From positions 62,001 to 126,000 of the forward strand of contig JAPYXD010000023.1 of NCBI GenBank assembly GCA_030998225.1: a stretch of DNA of 64,000 nt. Direction: 5' to 3'. The DNA comes from Diplolepis rosae (lineage: Eukaryota > Arthropoda > Insecta > Hymenoptera > Diplolepididae). Under the pieces are notes generated by a model, which was not told the DNA's origin, did no database searches, and saw only the letters and a program-made list of their open reading frames with translations. Below are positions 33,657 through 45,695 of this stretch, piece by piece. Made by a program: the position numbers and the translations under genes. The stretch's first letter is position 1; every line of letters starts with the position of its first letter.

Positions 33657-34816
33657 GTTTTACATTCTGATCATAGATGAGAAGGTATTAGTTTCATGTG
33701 AAAAATGACTTTCGAAATTTTCATGAAATCTTTACGTTTTGAGACCCTCTGCGTCAGAAAAAACGATTTTTACGAAAGTGTCTGTCTGTCTGTAGTAGGT
33801 CGTGTGCGGCATAGCTCTCGATAAAATTATCAGATTGAATTGAGCTTGGGCAGACTTTATCGGAGCCGAAACAGTAAGGACAAGTTCGTTAACCAGCCAC
33901 ATCCAATCAAAATTGAGGGATTGAGCACTTCTTTTGTGTTTTTGAAAAAATCAAAAATTTCAATACTGATTTTTGATAGTGCTCATAAATCTCTACTAAT
34001 TATCCCCATAACATTTTTCGATTAAACCAAAATTAGCAATGTTACAGCATGTTAAAACTTGAAAAAAGTCAATATCAAAATTCCATTTTCCAGTTAAATT
34101 ATACAAGATATGAAAAAAAGTTATCATACAAAATTATTTTCTACATGATGATCTACAAATTTGAATTGCAACATTTTTTCATAAGATGTATATTTTTCTT
34201 TTTAATTTAAAAAAATACTATTGAAAATCCAAAATTCAATTTTTTTGACAATAATCTGTGAAATACAAAAAAACGTAGGAATGCAAAGTTGTCAGTTTTA
34301 AAAATATCTACAATTTTTATCTCACACTGTTTCGGATAAAACATATATTTTTTGCTTCAATTCCAAAAAATACGATTAAAATTCAAAAATTCCATTTTTT
34401 AGACAAAATATGTGAGATAAAAAAAATGTTTCTATGAAAAATTATTTGCCTAAATGAGGTCTACAAATTCTCATTAAGACATTTCTTGACAGGGTGTATA
34501 TTTTATGTTTTGATTTTAAATATTGAAAAAATTCCATTTTTTAACCTAAATATGTGATGTTTATTAAAAAGTTACTGAAATGAATACAGAAAATCGAGCG
34601 CGAAGCGCGAGTGTCATGACGAGAATGTGCACCTTAAGGCTGATAGAGCCTTAAATAAATTGAATTTCCTGTTTCACTTGAACTCAAAAACAAATTTAGT
34701 GACTTTGAGAAAATGTGTAATTCACATCATCTGCAATAGTATAAAATTGGTTTGAGCTTCAGTATAAAATTATAAGAAATAAACATAAATGTATGCGAAG
34801 AGCATAAGACCGAGCG
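33657..34816 (+). mobile_element. HINE/DINE-like element, copy 2
   Basis: Starts GTTTTACATTCTGATCATAG, has the GTCTGTCTGTCTG microsatellite at about 33780, then the AT-rich body shared with copies 1 and 3. It then carries the internal GC palindrome GAGCGCGAAGCGCGAG near 34596 and CTTAAGGCTGATAGAGCCTTA. It ends at ACCGAGCG (34816), so the terminal palindrome chain is missing. An internal deletion near 34555 removes about 100 bp relative to copy 3. Confidence 0.65.
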
Positions 34817-35639
34817 TTAATTGCATCGCGCAGTATCCCGCTGTGCGTGACAAAAATCCTTCTTTTTTCTATCGGGAGTTTTCTCTCTCTTAATAACTTC
34901 CCCAGATTTTCCCCAGACCTAGCCTGTGCGTATGTTACATTCAAATACATCGCGGGACGTGGCACATATTTAGTTTTAGAATCACTGTCAGGTTATTGGT
35001 GGATACTTTCTGTGAAAAACGGCTTTTTTGTATGAAAACGTGATAAATATAAGTTTTTGGTTGGAAAAATATTTACAACAATCATATAGATAATTTTTTA
35101 TTAAATTTTGTTGGTTAGTTACTATAAAAATTGCGACTCCAACAATGATTGAAAGAAACTAATTTTTTTCTAAGAGGAAACGGCCGATTGGGTATTTTTC
35201 CAAAGAAATTGTTATTAATAAATCTATATTATTTATGTTTAATTGAAATTTAAAAATGCCTTGGAAGTCAATTATGAATCACTTCTGGTCTACAAAATCA
35301 ATCTATCTGTGATAAAAACTCATGAAATCAGAATTCGTTCATAAAAATGTTTATAACAATAGTAATTGTTAACTTATTTGAATTTTTCAGCTCAGTATTC
35401 CCTTACTTATTTTAATAGTTTCGGTGGTGGCAGACTACAATACCTCCAACGTCAGAAGACAGACACCATGGCCAAAATGTTATTTTTGACGTCAGCAGGT
35501 TTCAAAACGTAATAATGCATTTAAAAAACAGAATGTTAGAATTGCTACAAATAGAATGTCTTCTTTTATAAATGATGAGAATGGATAACTATATTCTAAT
35601 ATAATTAAAAAACAAATTTAAAGTTTGATTTCAACTGAC

Positions 35640-35825
35640 CGGACCCTGATGATAATTCCATCCATGAGCAACTTTTGGATCATTGGAGTCATTCAAATTA
35701 TCGTAATAACCGTTATAACACCAATCTGCAGGGTCCAGAGTCTTCATTCCAAGCGGACCCAAAAGAATTTCTTCAGCTTTTTTCAATGCATTCCACGCAT
35801 GATTCGGAATAAATAACTCAGGAGC
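35640..35825 (-). CDS. AGL: Glycogen debranching enzyme, penultimate visible exon (62 codons)
   Basis: A minus-strand exon with AG acceptor (35826-35827) and GT donor (35638-35639, GTCAGT), open and undamaged. It reads [43 protein letters not shown] and HGWNYHQGP, diagnostic of the amylo-1,6-glucosidase C-terminal domain of AGL. Phase 0 at the end gives a perfect join to the exon at 18343-18579. The exon upstream (expected to end in the family's NFTIAMVVA-like strand) was not found between here and the window end. The gene is therefore only partly covered, or another very long intron follows. Confidence 0.93.
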
Positions 35826-37009
35826 CTGAAATTGCAAGATTAGTTGATAGTTATAGTTTTTCAAGGGGGTAGGGTCGATTAGAAATTACAAAAAATCGAT
35901 TTGCCAAAAATTGCTTCTGCAAAGGTTGCAAATGAAGTAAAAAGTTCATTATATGTGACGCGCTCCAAAAAAAGAGCCCTAAGCGTCCAAAAATCGATTT
36001 TCTGATTATGAGCGTTTTATATCAATCAGAACTCGCTCTTTGAATTGGCGAAGTCAGAATAATTCTACATGCAATATTTAATATAAAAAAGACTTATTAA
36101 TTGGGCGTTCAGACGGACGGTCATGCCCTCTCTAACGTCACCTATGCATCTACAGTTACCGTCTACGTGCGACACTCAAACTTTGGGCCTGCTCGGTTGA
36201 GGGAATGCATGGAGCAGTCGCCTTTCTGCTGGGAGGGGGGGGGGGTCTGCTTCCACTTCCAACACACGTGACTAAGTAATAACAAGTAATAAACTTGCTC
36301 GTAGACTGTCAATTTCGACAATTTATTTAGAACAAACAATGTTTGCGAATCGAAACTGAATATTAACATTGAAAATAAAAGGCAAAATAATGATAATGGA
36401 TTATATGGTCACGGAACGGTGGAACTACTTCTGCGAGTTAGAAGAGTATAGCCAGACGAACTCACACGGACGCTAGCCATAACTTGACGTGCGTGGTCAA
36501 GAGGGAAAGGAATATCGGACGAGTCCTATCGGCTCGTCACCACTTCTTTTGCTTTTCCTCTAAGTTTAACGCTAGGACGTTTAGGAGTCTTTCTTTGGAG
36601 CACGTCACAGATTATACGGTAATATAATATTATAAATTTTCCAAAACCGGATGTAAATTAATATTTGTCAATGAAGTAATAATTGTAACTTTTTGAAACA
36701 TGTATTATTTGAATCAAAAACATTAGTCAAAAAAGAAATAAACCAGTATTTAAAAAATATCCGTAAAAAAGTCTTTTTTTGCCTTTTAACTGATCATACC
36801 GCCTTAATTAAGAAATACAAATATTTCGGTTTTATATTAAAATTTAGTGGAGATATGGTAATATTCACAGTAAAAATTAAAGCACTAGGTAGTGGTGTTT
36901 GACACGGTGTCCCTAGATAACCAGGTTACCTCCTAGAGTATTAACGTTACGCCTGCATATAGGGCTCTGCAGGGGGGTACCGAATACTTCCCTAGCTACT
37001 CGCAGGATC

Positions 37010-37495
37010 ATGGAATTCGAAAAATCAAATAAAAGTTTTTGTGAGAAGTTATTTGGGGGTGGATTAGACGTCACGGAAGAGCCTGGGATTAAAATGTCTC
37101 AGGCGAGACAGTATAAGTACATCATGATGCAAAACGCCGAGAAGGAACGAAAGGTTACTAAGAAGATGTTTCTGACCCTAAAAGGAATGAAGAGCTTCTC
37201 TAAGGCGAAGAAAAATATGTTAATATGTTATATCTCAATTAGGGATGGCATTGCTGAGGCGTTGACAGAGATGGAAGAGCTCTGTAAAATCAGTGATGTC
37301 GGTTGTGAAAACGAACTTGAGATGGCAGCATATCCCGGTCATGGAACGTGAAGAGGCGGGCGAGAAGCTGAACCGTGAAGGAGTTGAGAAAATAAGAAGT
37401 TGTTTTGTGGCAAAGAAAGCAAATCAGATCACGGTGAAAAGGAGTTTTGGCAAAATCTCTCCCTCTCCTTATCTTCACAAGATAACATGAGAGAA
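37010..37495 (+). pseudogene. R1-clade non-LTR retrotransposon ORF1, N-terminal part
   Basis: MEFEKSNKSFCEKLFGGGLD starts an ORF1 (gag-like) frame, followed by VTEEPGIKMSQARQYKYIMM and ERKVTKKMF, LTLKGMKSFSKAKKNM, and GIAEALTEMEEL. It matches my recollection of ORF1 starts of R1-type elements in hymenopteran genomes. The frame ends at 37351; MEREEAGEKLNREGVEKIRS continues in another frame. The GC-rich leader at 36900-37009 fits an element 5' UTR. ORF1 proteins coat the element RNA. The fragment lacks the zinc knuckles, which occur separately at 45.6 kb. Confidence 0.55.
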
Positions 37496-39127
37496 TATTA
37501 TACAATTAAGTGAAATGTCGTCTTCAATATAAAGCAGGCAAACCCATACAGACATTCAAGAGCTCGTCGAGTTCTTTTTTAAATTCCGCTCAGGAAATAC
37601 GAATAAAATTTTGGCTTTCATTCTTCAACTTGAATACGAACAGATTATTTCTGAATATTTAGCAGCAGTATCCAAATTATGTAAAGATGTGTTGCCTTAT
37701 TGTTTTTGAATAATAGATTCCATCAGAGATGACCTTACCAAGTTGTTGGAAGAGAATGATTATGTGGTTCTCCACCGCGGCTTCCGGGATATAACGAAAA
37801 TTCGATAGGCCACGAACAAAGCTAAACTGAACGGTGGTGGCTGCTAGCTACACGTAACAATTGTGCAACGCGCAGCGCACTGTGCACAGAGTACGCTTGA
37901 GCTGTTGTAACGCAGTTACAGGCTTCACTTCCTGGGTGAAGAATCAGAGAGACCCGCACAAAGAACCTTCTGGTAGAAGTCAAGTGTGCAGCGAAGGACA
38001 GAGCCAGGCTATATGGCCGCCCAATACGGAGGTCCAGGCAGGAGCAGGAGCATAAAAAACTATCACTGTTTTGATAAAAAAAGAAACTGTTTTTCAAAAC
38101 GCTGACATTTTCTTATTTTTCAAAATTTTCAAGAGATCCTAGTTCAAACGATAGCTAGCTTTATAAGGATAAGGTATTATTTGACTTTTTTGTATCAGAA
38201 AATTACAATGGCCGCAAACATGCTCGCCAACAGCAATAATTTTTTCTTCACCATGTCACCGTTTACTTTTCAAATGGTTCGCAATAAACGAAAAACCACC
38301 AAGCCATAAAACCAAAAAGCATTTATTTAAAAAATTCCAAAAATCGTCTTATATTAAGCTCATAACACTAGGAAAATTCCTTAAAGTATTATAAGGGTAG
38401 AATAATCTTCTCAGGAATCTTTTGAAATTGCAAATATAGATTAATTAATGTTTTATCTAATGATCTCTGTAATAAGAAAGAGGTTGATGATTTCGATGTT
38501 GAGATAATTGATAATGAAGGTAGCATCTTATACACGTAAGGCGTATCCCAGGTATATGAAATGCAACACATTTTACCCTAGCAGATAAAATTTCTCACGA
38601 TTTTTTTAAAAACTGAGCGCCATAAAAGAATTTACAATTTTTAATATTTAATGTTTAGAAGGGATTAGTTGTGGAGATGTAGTAATAGTGCAAATAAAAT
38701 AATAGGTCAGATGACTTTGCAGACGATCATCTGGAGAAAAGGCGTTAAAATATGAATCATTATCACACAGATCTATGGAAGTAGAAAGAATTTAGTATCG
38801 GACAATTGGGAAAACTGAAACATTATATACGTTTCTGCCTCCTCGTTCCAGTTACATTCTTTTCGGCCAAATTGTTTTCTTATAAGGATTACCACGATCT
38901 CGTCTGTCCCATAGGCAAAGAAACAAGGATACTTCGTATTTCTTGATAATTGTCCCAGAAGAATAGTAAAAACTTTGAAATATCCACAAATTTACCATTT
39001 ATGTTGTTCGTACTTGATTTTTTTCTGAGACAATTTTCATATTACTGTAATTTCAATTGAGTTTTGTCGAATGAGCTATCGGTATCGATGCATACTCGTT
39101 TGTGTTTTCATTAAGACGGCCTTCAGG

Positions 39128-40930
39128 TGTTACGTCCCGAGCTAAGGCGAGGGTAGGTTGGGAAAATTAGGAAAAGGGAGGAATGTTTGCTGATTAAATC
39201 AGAGTGGTAAATTCTGATTATTTATATTTTTGTGGGATCGTGGTCACTAGTCAAACCTATGCGGCTCGAGTTGTTCACAATAATAACAAATTTGATTATA
39301 TTGCGGTGTACAAGCTTTATAAATTAAAAGATAGATATACAATAAGTTTTGAGATGCTTATGTGTATGACTTATACTACTTCTCAGGATGAGAAGGCAAT
39401 ATTAAGGATTTTATGCGTTTATGAGTTAACAATACAGGTTTTGAGATGCCTATATATGTAACTCACGCATTAAAAGTGTGCGTCTATATAAGTCAATAAT
39501 ACAGGTTTTGAGATGCCTATATATGTGACTTCCGCGTTTAAGTGTGTGCGTCTACAAGTAATTAATACAGGTTTTGAGATGCCTATATATGTTACTTGTA
39601 CGTTTTATGCTAATATACTAGGTTTTGAGATGCATAGGTATAACACTCACGCACTACAATTGGCGTTATAGTTAATATAATATGTTTTGAGATGCTTATA
39701 TATATGTAACTTACGCTTTTTCCCTGCTTGAGAATGCAAGAGAAAGAGTTTTGTCGTATATTTCTCCTTGTTGATAGCTGGATAACGGTACGATCCTGGC
39801 TGGAGTTAAGTAGTGCTAGTGAAGTAGTACAGGAAGCGTATCAGACAATCGATCTTGCTTGCTAAACACTGATTAAGTTCGTTTTCTGTAGATTTACCTC
39901 TCAGAACTCGACTTAATACGAAGATACACGTATTTAACGGCATTTATTAATTCACGACCACCGGACTTGCACGACTTAAGGACCAGGGATTTTATTTACG
40001 AAGTACCGAGGTATTCTTTGTGTAAGATACCGAATTACGAATATCGAAGGGTCAATTCGTGACACCGACAGTATGACTTGCGGACGGAGTGATTACCGAC
40101 GTTAAGATCTTGAAGACTGAACAGCTACTAGCGAAAAGACAACCTGCAGAGGTAAATCTGGGGTTTGTATATTATTGATTATTCCTATAGTGAGAGAGCA
40201 TTCATATTTTCGTGGATCGGTACGTACCTTGCTACTCGATGGATCGGCACGCGTCTGGCAGCAGTGTCATTGACCATACTTGCTGACAATCGCGTAAATG
40301 CATGAACTCGCGGCGCGTTCCCACACAGGTCATACTATCGGGATCAAAGTTCATTTACGCTCAATGCGGTACATCTTTCCCTCGTCTTTTCAGCTATGTT
40401 ACTTAATATGTATATGTTGACAGGTCGGTGCAATTGTACTAAGTTACAAATGCACTGACTCATCTATTATTTTATACATTAGTTTTTAATCTTATTTCCT
40501 TATAGTATTTATGTAATACATAATCTTCTAGTGTCTATATTTTAAAATATTATTTGCGTTATCTTGCGAATCCCCAATAATGTGTTTGATGTTATTGATT
40601 ATCCATTATTGGTCCTTGCCGATTATTATGTACTAGTGTTTGATTATTATCATTAACTATTTAACGACAATAATGAATTTTATTGTTATTTATTTTCGTT
40701 AAATAATTATTGATGTTACTTATCTGATTTCCTACATTACCGACGGCAAGGCAGTGTTCTTGTTTTATGCAACTCGACTGCCTTGTCGATCTCAGATAAT
40801 TTCTGACAGGTGTTTCCTACTATCAGTGTTGTAATGAGGAGACATGTATCAGTTATATCCCTGAGCGTTTACTGGGTTGCCTAGGCACAGGCGAAAGGAA
40901 TTAAAATTTTAAAATATCAGGGATGTAACA
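39128..40930 (-). repeat. LTR (element 3' LTR), 1803 bp, with about 62-bp subrepeats
   Basis: Contains about six units of GTTTTGAGATGCCTATATATG with spacer GTGTGCGTCTA(T/C)A (about 39347-39720). It also has about 1.3 kb (39595-40911) that the other LTR lacks. Confidence 0.75.
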
Positions 40931-40943
40931 GTCCTCCCTCCTT
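40931..40943 (-). other. Polypurine tract of the LTR element
   Basis: The minus strand reads AAGGAGGGAGGAC immediately before the LTR start TGTTACATCCC, the expected plus-strand DNA primer position. Confidence 0.65.
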
Positions 40944-41376
40944 AGATTAATCATCGTCCTCGATGATAATATTATTTATTTATCTTCCCCTTTTCCCTTT
41001 CAGATATAATTAATTAGTTTAATTATTATTATGTTTTTTTGATTTTTAATTTACTTGGCTATAACAACAGGAGAGGCACCGCGTCGGTTTCGAATTCCAA
41101 GTGATATTAATTTCTGTCTCTTGCTGGATTGTGTATTTCTCGTGTAATTGATCATGTATTGTGTCTATAGTGAACTTCAGATTCTCGGATTGACAAAGGT
41201 GAGTATGATTTATCCTTGACTCTTAACTTATGTTTCCCTGGATTGTCATTTTTTTTCTTATTTTCTCTTTTCTTATTTTGCATAGGTAGGTTTTAACGTC
41301 TGTCATCAATTTTTGTATGGCTGGGCAGCTGCTCTTTTGTTTGAAGATGCGTTACTTCATTAGTTCTTTTAACATC

Positions 41377-42281
41377 ATGGCAGGACAAGCATCATCATCC
41401 AGTGGTTCCCGGACGATTCCTTACTCGCAGTGGTATCTGAACAACGCCCATGAGGTCAACGATTTGACCATGGATCGTGGAGAACTTCGACCTCACGGTG
41501 AGTTTTTAATTTCTTTGAGTCATCAGTTTTTGTGATTGTTGGTGGGGTGTTTTCGTATTTAATAGGTCTTCTGGGTTGGGTCTCTTACATTTCGAGGCGC
41601 GATGTCTGAACCCCGTGAGAGTGATTACAGTGCCGTGTTAATCGACGAGTGTATCTCGGGCCAGTCCTCTTCTTGCATTACCGAGTCTGATAGTCAATTT
41701 TATTTAGATAATTTTGATTTTAACTTATTTAAATCGGGTCCATCTTCACCGGATTATTCCCGCGGCACTTTGTCTACTCTCTCGGTAACTGAGAGTTTGT
41801 CGTCTCGAATTTCCGCGCTTGAGGATTCGGCGGGAATTCATCAGTTTGTTGTTTGGCGTGTACCGGTCTGTCAAGTTGTTCCTGTGCTCCTTTCGTTGGC
41901 AAGGGAGCTCCTTGGATTGTTGGTGACGGATTCGAATTTTTGTATTGTACATCGATTGAAGAAATCGTATAATGGGGTGTTAATCTGCGTTTCTTCTAGA
42001 AAAATTAAGGATAGTTTTGTTGCTCAGCGTTCTATGCTCGCGCTAAGGGGTTGCTTTGTTGATCTCGCGTAGGTTAGAGTCCTTTTTCTTGTTGTGTTTC
42101 CAATTTTTAATGTACGGTTTTTTATTCTCTTTTTTATTTTTACAGATTCCTATCAACGGGCTCCGCAGGTTCCTGCTCCAGGGTTGCTGAGGCAGGTGTC
42201 AAACCTGGTGGATACCCTGGTGCCCTGGGTACGACTGATGTGGTTCCTTATCCAGGAGCGACAGGTTTATTTTACCAATAA
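41377..42281 (+). CDS. Three-exon open frame antisense to the LTR element (242 codons)
   Basis: Exons 41377-41497, 41597-42068 and 42146-42281 join in frame through GTGAGT/TTCGAG and GTAGGT/TTTTACAG. The protein starts MAGQASSSSGSRTIPYSQWY (an upstream in-frame ATG is at 41317) and passes MSEPRESDYSAVLIDE, then an acidic Ser-rich stretch (FDFNLFKSGPSSPDYSRG). A helical part follows (LSSRISALEDSAG, VPVLLSLARELLGLLV, RLKKSYNGVLICVSSRKI), and it ends Gly/Pro-rich (VKPGGYPGALGTTDVVPYPG). I recognise no family. It runs opposite to the retroelement's own sense. Short exons with good splice sites and three in-phase joins argue for a real gene, but it is a prediction only. Confidence 0.45.
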
Positions 42282-43121
42282 ATTTTATGTCGTTTGAATT
42301 GAAATGGTTTGAGATTAGTGTAATTGATTTGATTTTACTGTGATATAAATTTTATTTATTTCGTTTGCCTTTTTATGTGTTTTTATTTATTTTATTAGAT
42401 TTCAATAATTTCAGTTATTCAAGAGTGGGCAAACAAAATCTTAACTAATTTTAGGAATTAGAGAAATTATTTAGTTGGGTATAAATTATTGACAATTATT
42501 AGTTTAAGTAATGCAAAATTAGACAAGAATGACTCAAGCACAAATTCCTGAATAATTTTCGCATTTACAAAAACTACAATATGTCGATAATTTAATTATT
42601 TATCGAATACAATTGATAATTTTAGTGATGCAAGATTGGACAAACCAGATTCAAGCACAACACTTTGGACAATCTTATGCAATCACAAATATTCTGTCAA
42701 TTGTTTAAAGTTAAAATGAAAGTTAAAAACAATACTTGACACACACTACGAACTTTGCCTTGCCCAAATGATCGAAATCACTGGTGACCGTTCAACAAAT
42801 CTAAGAAGGACTTATACTCTCGAGTGCAGTCTTCGTTCTGTTTAAAACTTAGATAATAACTTATTTTATTTAAATAATTATTCCAAGAATGTTTTAATTT
42901 TGAAAAATGGGAATAATTTTTAATTAATTCCGACTATTTGAAATTCAACAAATTTAAATTTATTTATTTAAATTTATTTATTAATAATTTAGAAAATTTC
43001 CGAAATGTGAAGCTTAATAGTTATGTAACAATCTAAATTTTCCGAAATGATTGTACATATAATTTTGTCGCTTCAAATTATAAATTTGGAATTTATTATT
43101 AATTGTGACAACAATAGTGAC

Positions 43122-43140
43122 GATCCCACCGCTGCCACCA
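43122..43140 (-). other. Primer-binding site, tRNA-Leu type
   Basis: The plus strand reads GATCCCACCGCTGCCACCA, which is the 3' end of a eukaryotic tRNA-Leu (AAG-type, ...ATCCCACCGCTGCCA) plus CCA. The minus strand TGGTGGCAGCGGTGGGATC would therefore anneal to it. It sits 7 bp inside the LTR at 43148. Confidence 0.7.
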
Positions 43141-43147
43141 AATCAGC

Positions 43148-43631
43148 TGTTACGTCCCGAGCTAAGGCGAGGGTAGGTTGGGAAAGTTAGGAAAAGGGAG
43201 GAAAGTTTGCTGATTAAATCAGAGTGGTAAATTCTGATTATTTATATTTTTGTGGGATCGTGGTCACTAGTCAAACCTATGCGGCTCGAGTTGTTTACAA
43301 TAATAACAAATTTGATTATATTGCGGTGTACAAGCTTTATTAATTAAAAGATAGATATACAATAAGTTTTGAGATGCTTATGCGTATGACTTATACTGCT
43401 TCTCAGGATGAGAAGGCAATATTAAGGATTTTATGCGTTTATGAGTTAATAATACAGGTTTTGAGATGCCTATATATGTAACTCACGCATTAAAAGTGTG
43501 CGTCTATATAAGTCAATAATACAGGTTTAGAGATGCCTATATATGTGACTTCGCGTTTAAGTGTGTGCGTCCACAAGTAATTAATACAGGGTTTGAGATG
43601 CCTATATATGTAATATATCAGGGATGTAACA
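43148..43631 (-). repeat. LTR (element 5' LTR), 484 bp, internally deleted
   Basis: Same ends and same first 460 bp as 39128-40930, then it jumps from CCTATATATGTA to ATATCAGGGATGTAACA. Either this copy lost 1.3 kb or the other gained it. Confidence 0.75.
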
Positions 43632-43939
43632 GGCTTCGTTTAGAAGAGTCTATAAATAACCTCCACTCTCCATTTTTGTAAACTCTTGGTTTTCATTCGT
43701 CTATAAGGACATTAACATTCGTACAATAGACTAAAGACAGTTCTTGATAAAAATGAAAGTATTTCCGAAAATTCTATTCGCCGTTTCGATAAAAACTTGA
43801 CTTTGTCCCTTTTGCTGAATTTCCTTTTTCTTTCAAAGCTGAAGCAAGGTGTAGGGAATGAAATAATCGTAGAAACGGTCGAATACATTTTACAATATAT
43901 GTTTATTAAAGAAAAGGACAAATGGAAAATACATATATA

Positions 43940-45210
43940 ATATAATTAGATTTAAATCGAAGAGTGTGTGCGTGTATGTGTGTATGTGTGTGAGTGGATA
44001 TAAAACTAAATGATTCGTTGTGTGCCGGTGTGTGTGTAAGAGAGTTTATGTGTGCGTGTGTGCGTGTATGTGTATGCGTGTGCGCGTGAGCGTGCGACTG
44101 CAAGAATGCGTGAGAATGAAAGCGGAATGCGTGGAGCGGAGATAGATGTCTGTCAGGAAACAAAGTGGGTGCTGGCCTATTGGTTTCGCGATTCTGGAAT
44201 GCAAATGTAAACAAAGGTCATTTATTGTTCACGCTGCGACATGTAACTTGTCCGGAACACGGGCTTCCGGGAAACGCTCATAACCGCCCCTGCCCCCTCT
44301 CCTTCGAGTATGTATAGTCCGTGCGGTCGAGTCGGTGTCGTCTTAGGGCAGGGTGCTCCCAGCGGTATCTGGGTCCGCGCCCTGTCCTCAGGTCCGTGGC
44401 CATAGCGGTATCCAGGGGGCCGGGGTTTCGGGTGTGTCGGTCGGTAGGTCGGTCAGTTATTAAAAGAGGAGAAGAGGAGGCAGTGTCGCGTGATTGGTTG
44501 AGCCCGATGCGTTTGGTCGGGTTAGGTCGCGTTCAAGTCGGTTGAACATGCGTGAAGTGCGGGTCAAGTTCGCGTGAAAACGTCCGGGTCAAGATCGGGT
44601 CAAGTTCGCGTGAAAACTTCCGGATAAAATGCGGGTCAAGTTCGTGTTAAACGTCCGGGACAAGCGCGGGTCAAGTTCCCCATTCTGGGAGTGACTTCCT
44701 CACGCAGGGATGTCGGGGCCAGGGTCAGTCAGGTGCGCCTGAAGCTGATTCCCGGCCCATGACGAAAGCCGACCATGAGAGCACCCATTCGTCGGTGATC
44801 GACGCGGCATCCTCTGGTGATTAGTCCAGTCCGGGTGTGACGTCCTCGCCCAGGGATGTCGGGGCCAGGGTCAGTCAGGTGCGCCTGAAGTAGATTCCCG
44901 GCCCATTTTGAAATCCGAGCATGGGAGCACCCATTCGTCGGTGTTCGACGCGGCATCCTCTGGTGATTAGTCCGGTCCGGGTGTGAAGTCCTCACCCAGG
45001 GATGTCGGGGCCAGGGTCAGTCAGGTGCGCCTGAAGCTGATTCCCGGCCCATGTCGAAAGCCGACCATGGGAGCACCCATTCGTCGGTGTTCGACGCGGC
45101 ATCCTCTGGGGATTAGTCCGGTCGGGGTTTGCCACATCCTGGTGAAGTCTGAGCAGCACCTAGTCAGGGGCACCTGAAGCTAGGCGCCAGTCCTATGCTG
45201 ACATCCTAAG
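43940..45210 (-). repeat. GC-rich hairpin module, copy 3 (inverted, four units)
   Basis: Units of 148 bp at about 44727, 44876 and 45024 with the perfect palindrome TCAGGTGCGCCTGA, plus a fourth at 45158. Each also has GACCATGGGAGCACCCATTC and CCGGCCCATG(A/T)CGAAAGCCG. On the minus strand they are followed by CTTGACCCG repeats (44560-44690), GGATACCGCTATGGCC (near 44400) and a CA/GT repeat (43960-44105). The order and words match copies 1 and 2 reversed. Confidence 0.65.
43960..44105. repeat. (GT)n-rich microsatellite
   Basis: Interrupted GTGTGTGCGTGTATGTGTG repeats; the terminal part of GC-rich module copy 3. Confidence 0.85.
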
Positions 45211-45243
45211 GGGAATGATGGTGTGGGCCGCTAGAAGCGGGAT

Positions 45244-45690
45244 TTGAGGTCATGTCCTTTCGGAGAACCAGGAAGGAGAAAGTTCTGGTTCTCACGAAGA
45301 GAGGTAACATCTCAGCCTTCACAGTCTCTCGATCAGGCGATTGTCCGGAGGGCGAAAGTGATCAGGGACATTGACGAAAGCAAGCCAAAGGAGAAGGCTA
45401 TTGCTGCTGTCTGTATAGCGCTAGGCAGGCCTAAATTCGATGAGTCCTACTGGCTCTACAACCGCTTCGGCGGTGTTCCGGACTGCAGTGATCAAGTTGG
45501 CGGCGGCGAACGCTCAGCGCTTGCCACGAATCGGGATGTTGCAGGTTGGATGGGTGAACTGTCGAATCCGGGAGTATCCAGAGGTCGCCCGATGCTACCG
45601 CTGCCAGGGCTATGGTCACGTATTGCGTGGATGCACCCACTCCAACAGAAAAAATGTCTGCATGTGCTTCACGTAATCTCAGTTATACTA
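45244..45690 (+). pseudogene. R1-clade retrotransposon ORF1, zinc-knuckle part
   Basis: The frame 45244 onward reads SLDQAIVRRAKVIRDIDESK, then after a frameshift near 45440-45480 TAVIKLAAANAQRL, RIGMLQVGWVNCRIREYPEV and RCYRCQGYGHVLRGC. The last is a CX2CX4HX4C zinc knuckle preceded by the WVNCRIRE word diagnostic of R1/I-clade ORF1 proteins. These knuckles bind element RNA. The frame is broken once and cut at about 45690, where unrelated gypsy sequence starts. Confidence 0.75.
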
Positions 45691-45695
45691 AAAAA

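Larger units (their letters stand above)
18580..35639 (-). other. AGL: 17-kb intron of the debranching-enzyme gene
   Basis: Spans the donor GT (35638-35639) to the acceptor AG (18580-18581) on the minus strand. The length is made of transposable elements and repeats: a Penelope-like end, GC-rich module 2, mariners, a TIR element with tRNA-like core, hairpin arrays and HINE copy 2. Bases 18600-20980 hold no feature I can name beyond AT-rich intronic sequence. The same is true of 25500-26580 and 26780-28600. Confidence 0.85.
39128..43631 (-). mobile_element. LTR retroelement without visible gag-pol, minus orientation
   Basis: Direct repeats starting TGTTACGTCCCGAGCTAAGG and ending GGGATGTAACA lie at 39128-40930 and 43148-43631; the first 460 bp are nearly identical. 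Orientation is set by a primer-binding site (43122-43140) and a polypurine tract (40931-40943), both readable only on the minus strand. The 2.2-kb interior has no protease, RT, RNase H or integrase motif, so it is non-autonomous. No clear flanking target duplication is seen (TTCAGG versus GGCTTC). LTRs of this form (TGTTAC...GTAACA) are common in BEL and gypsy groups. Confidence 0.75.
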
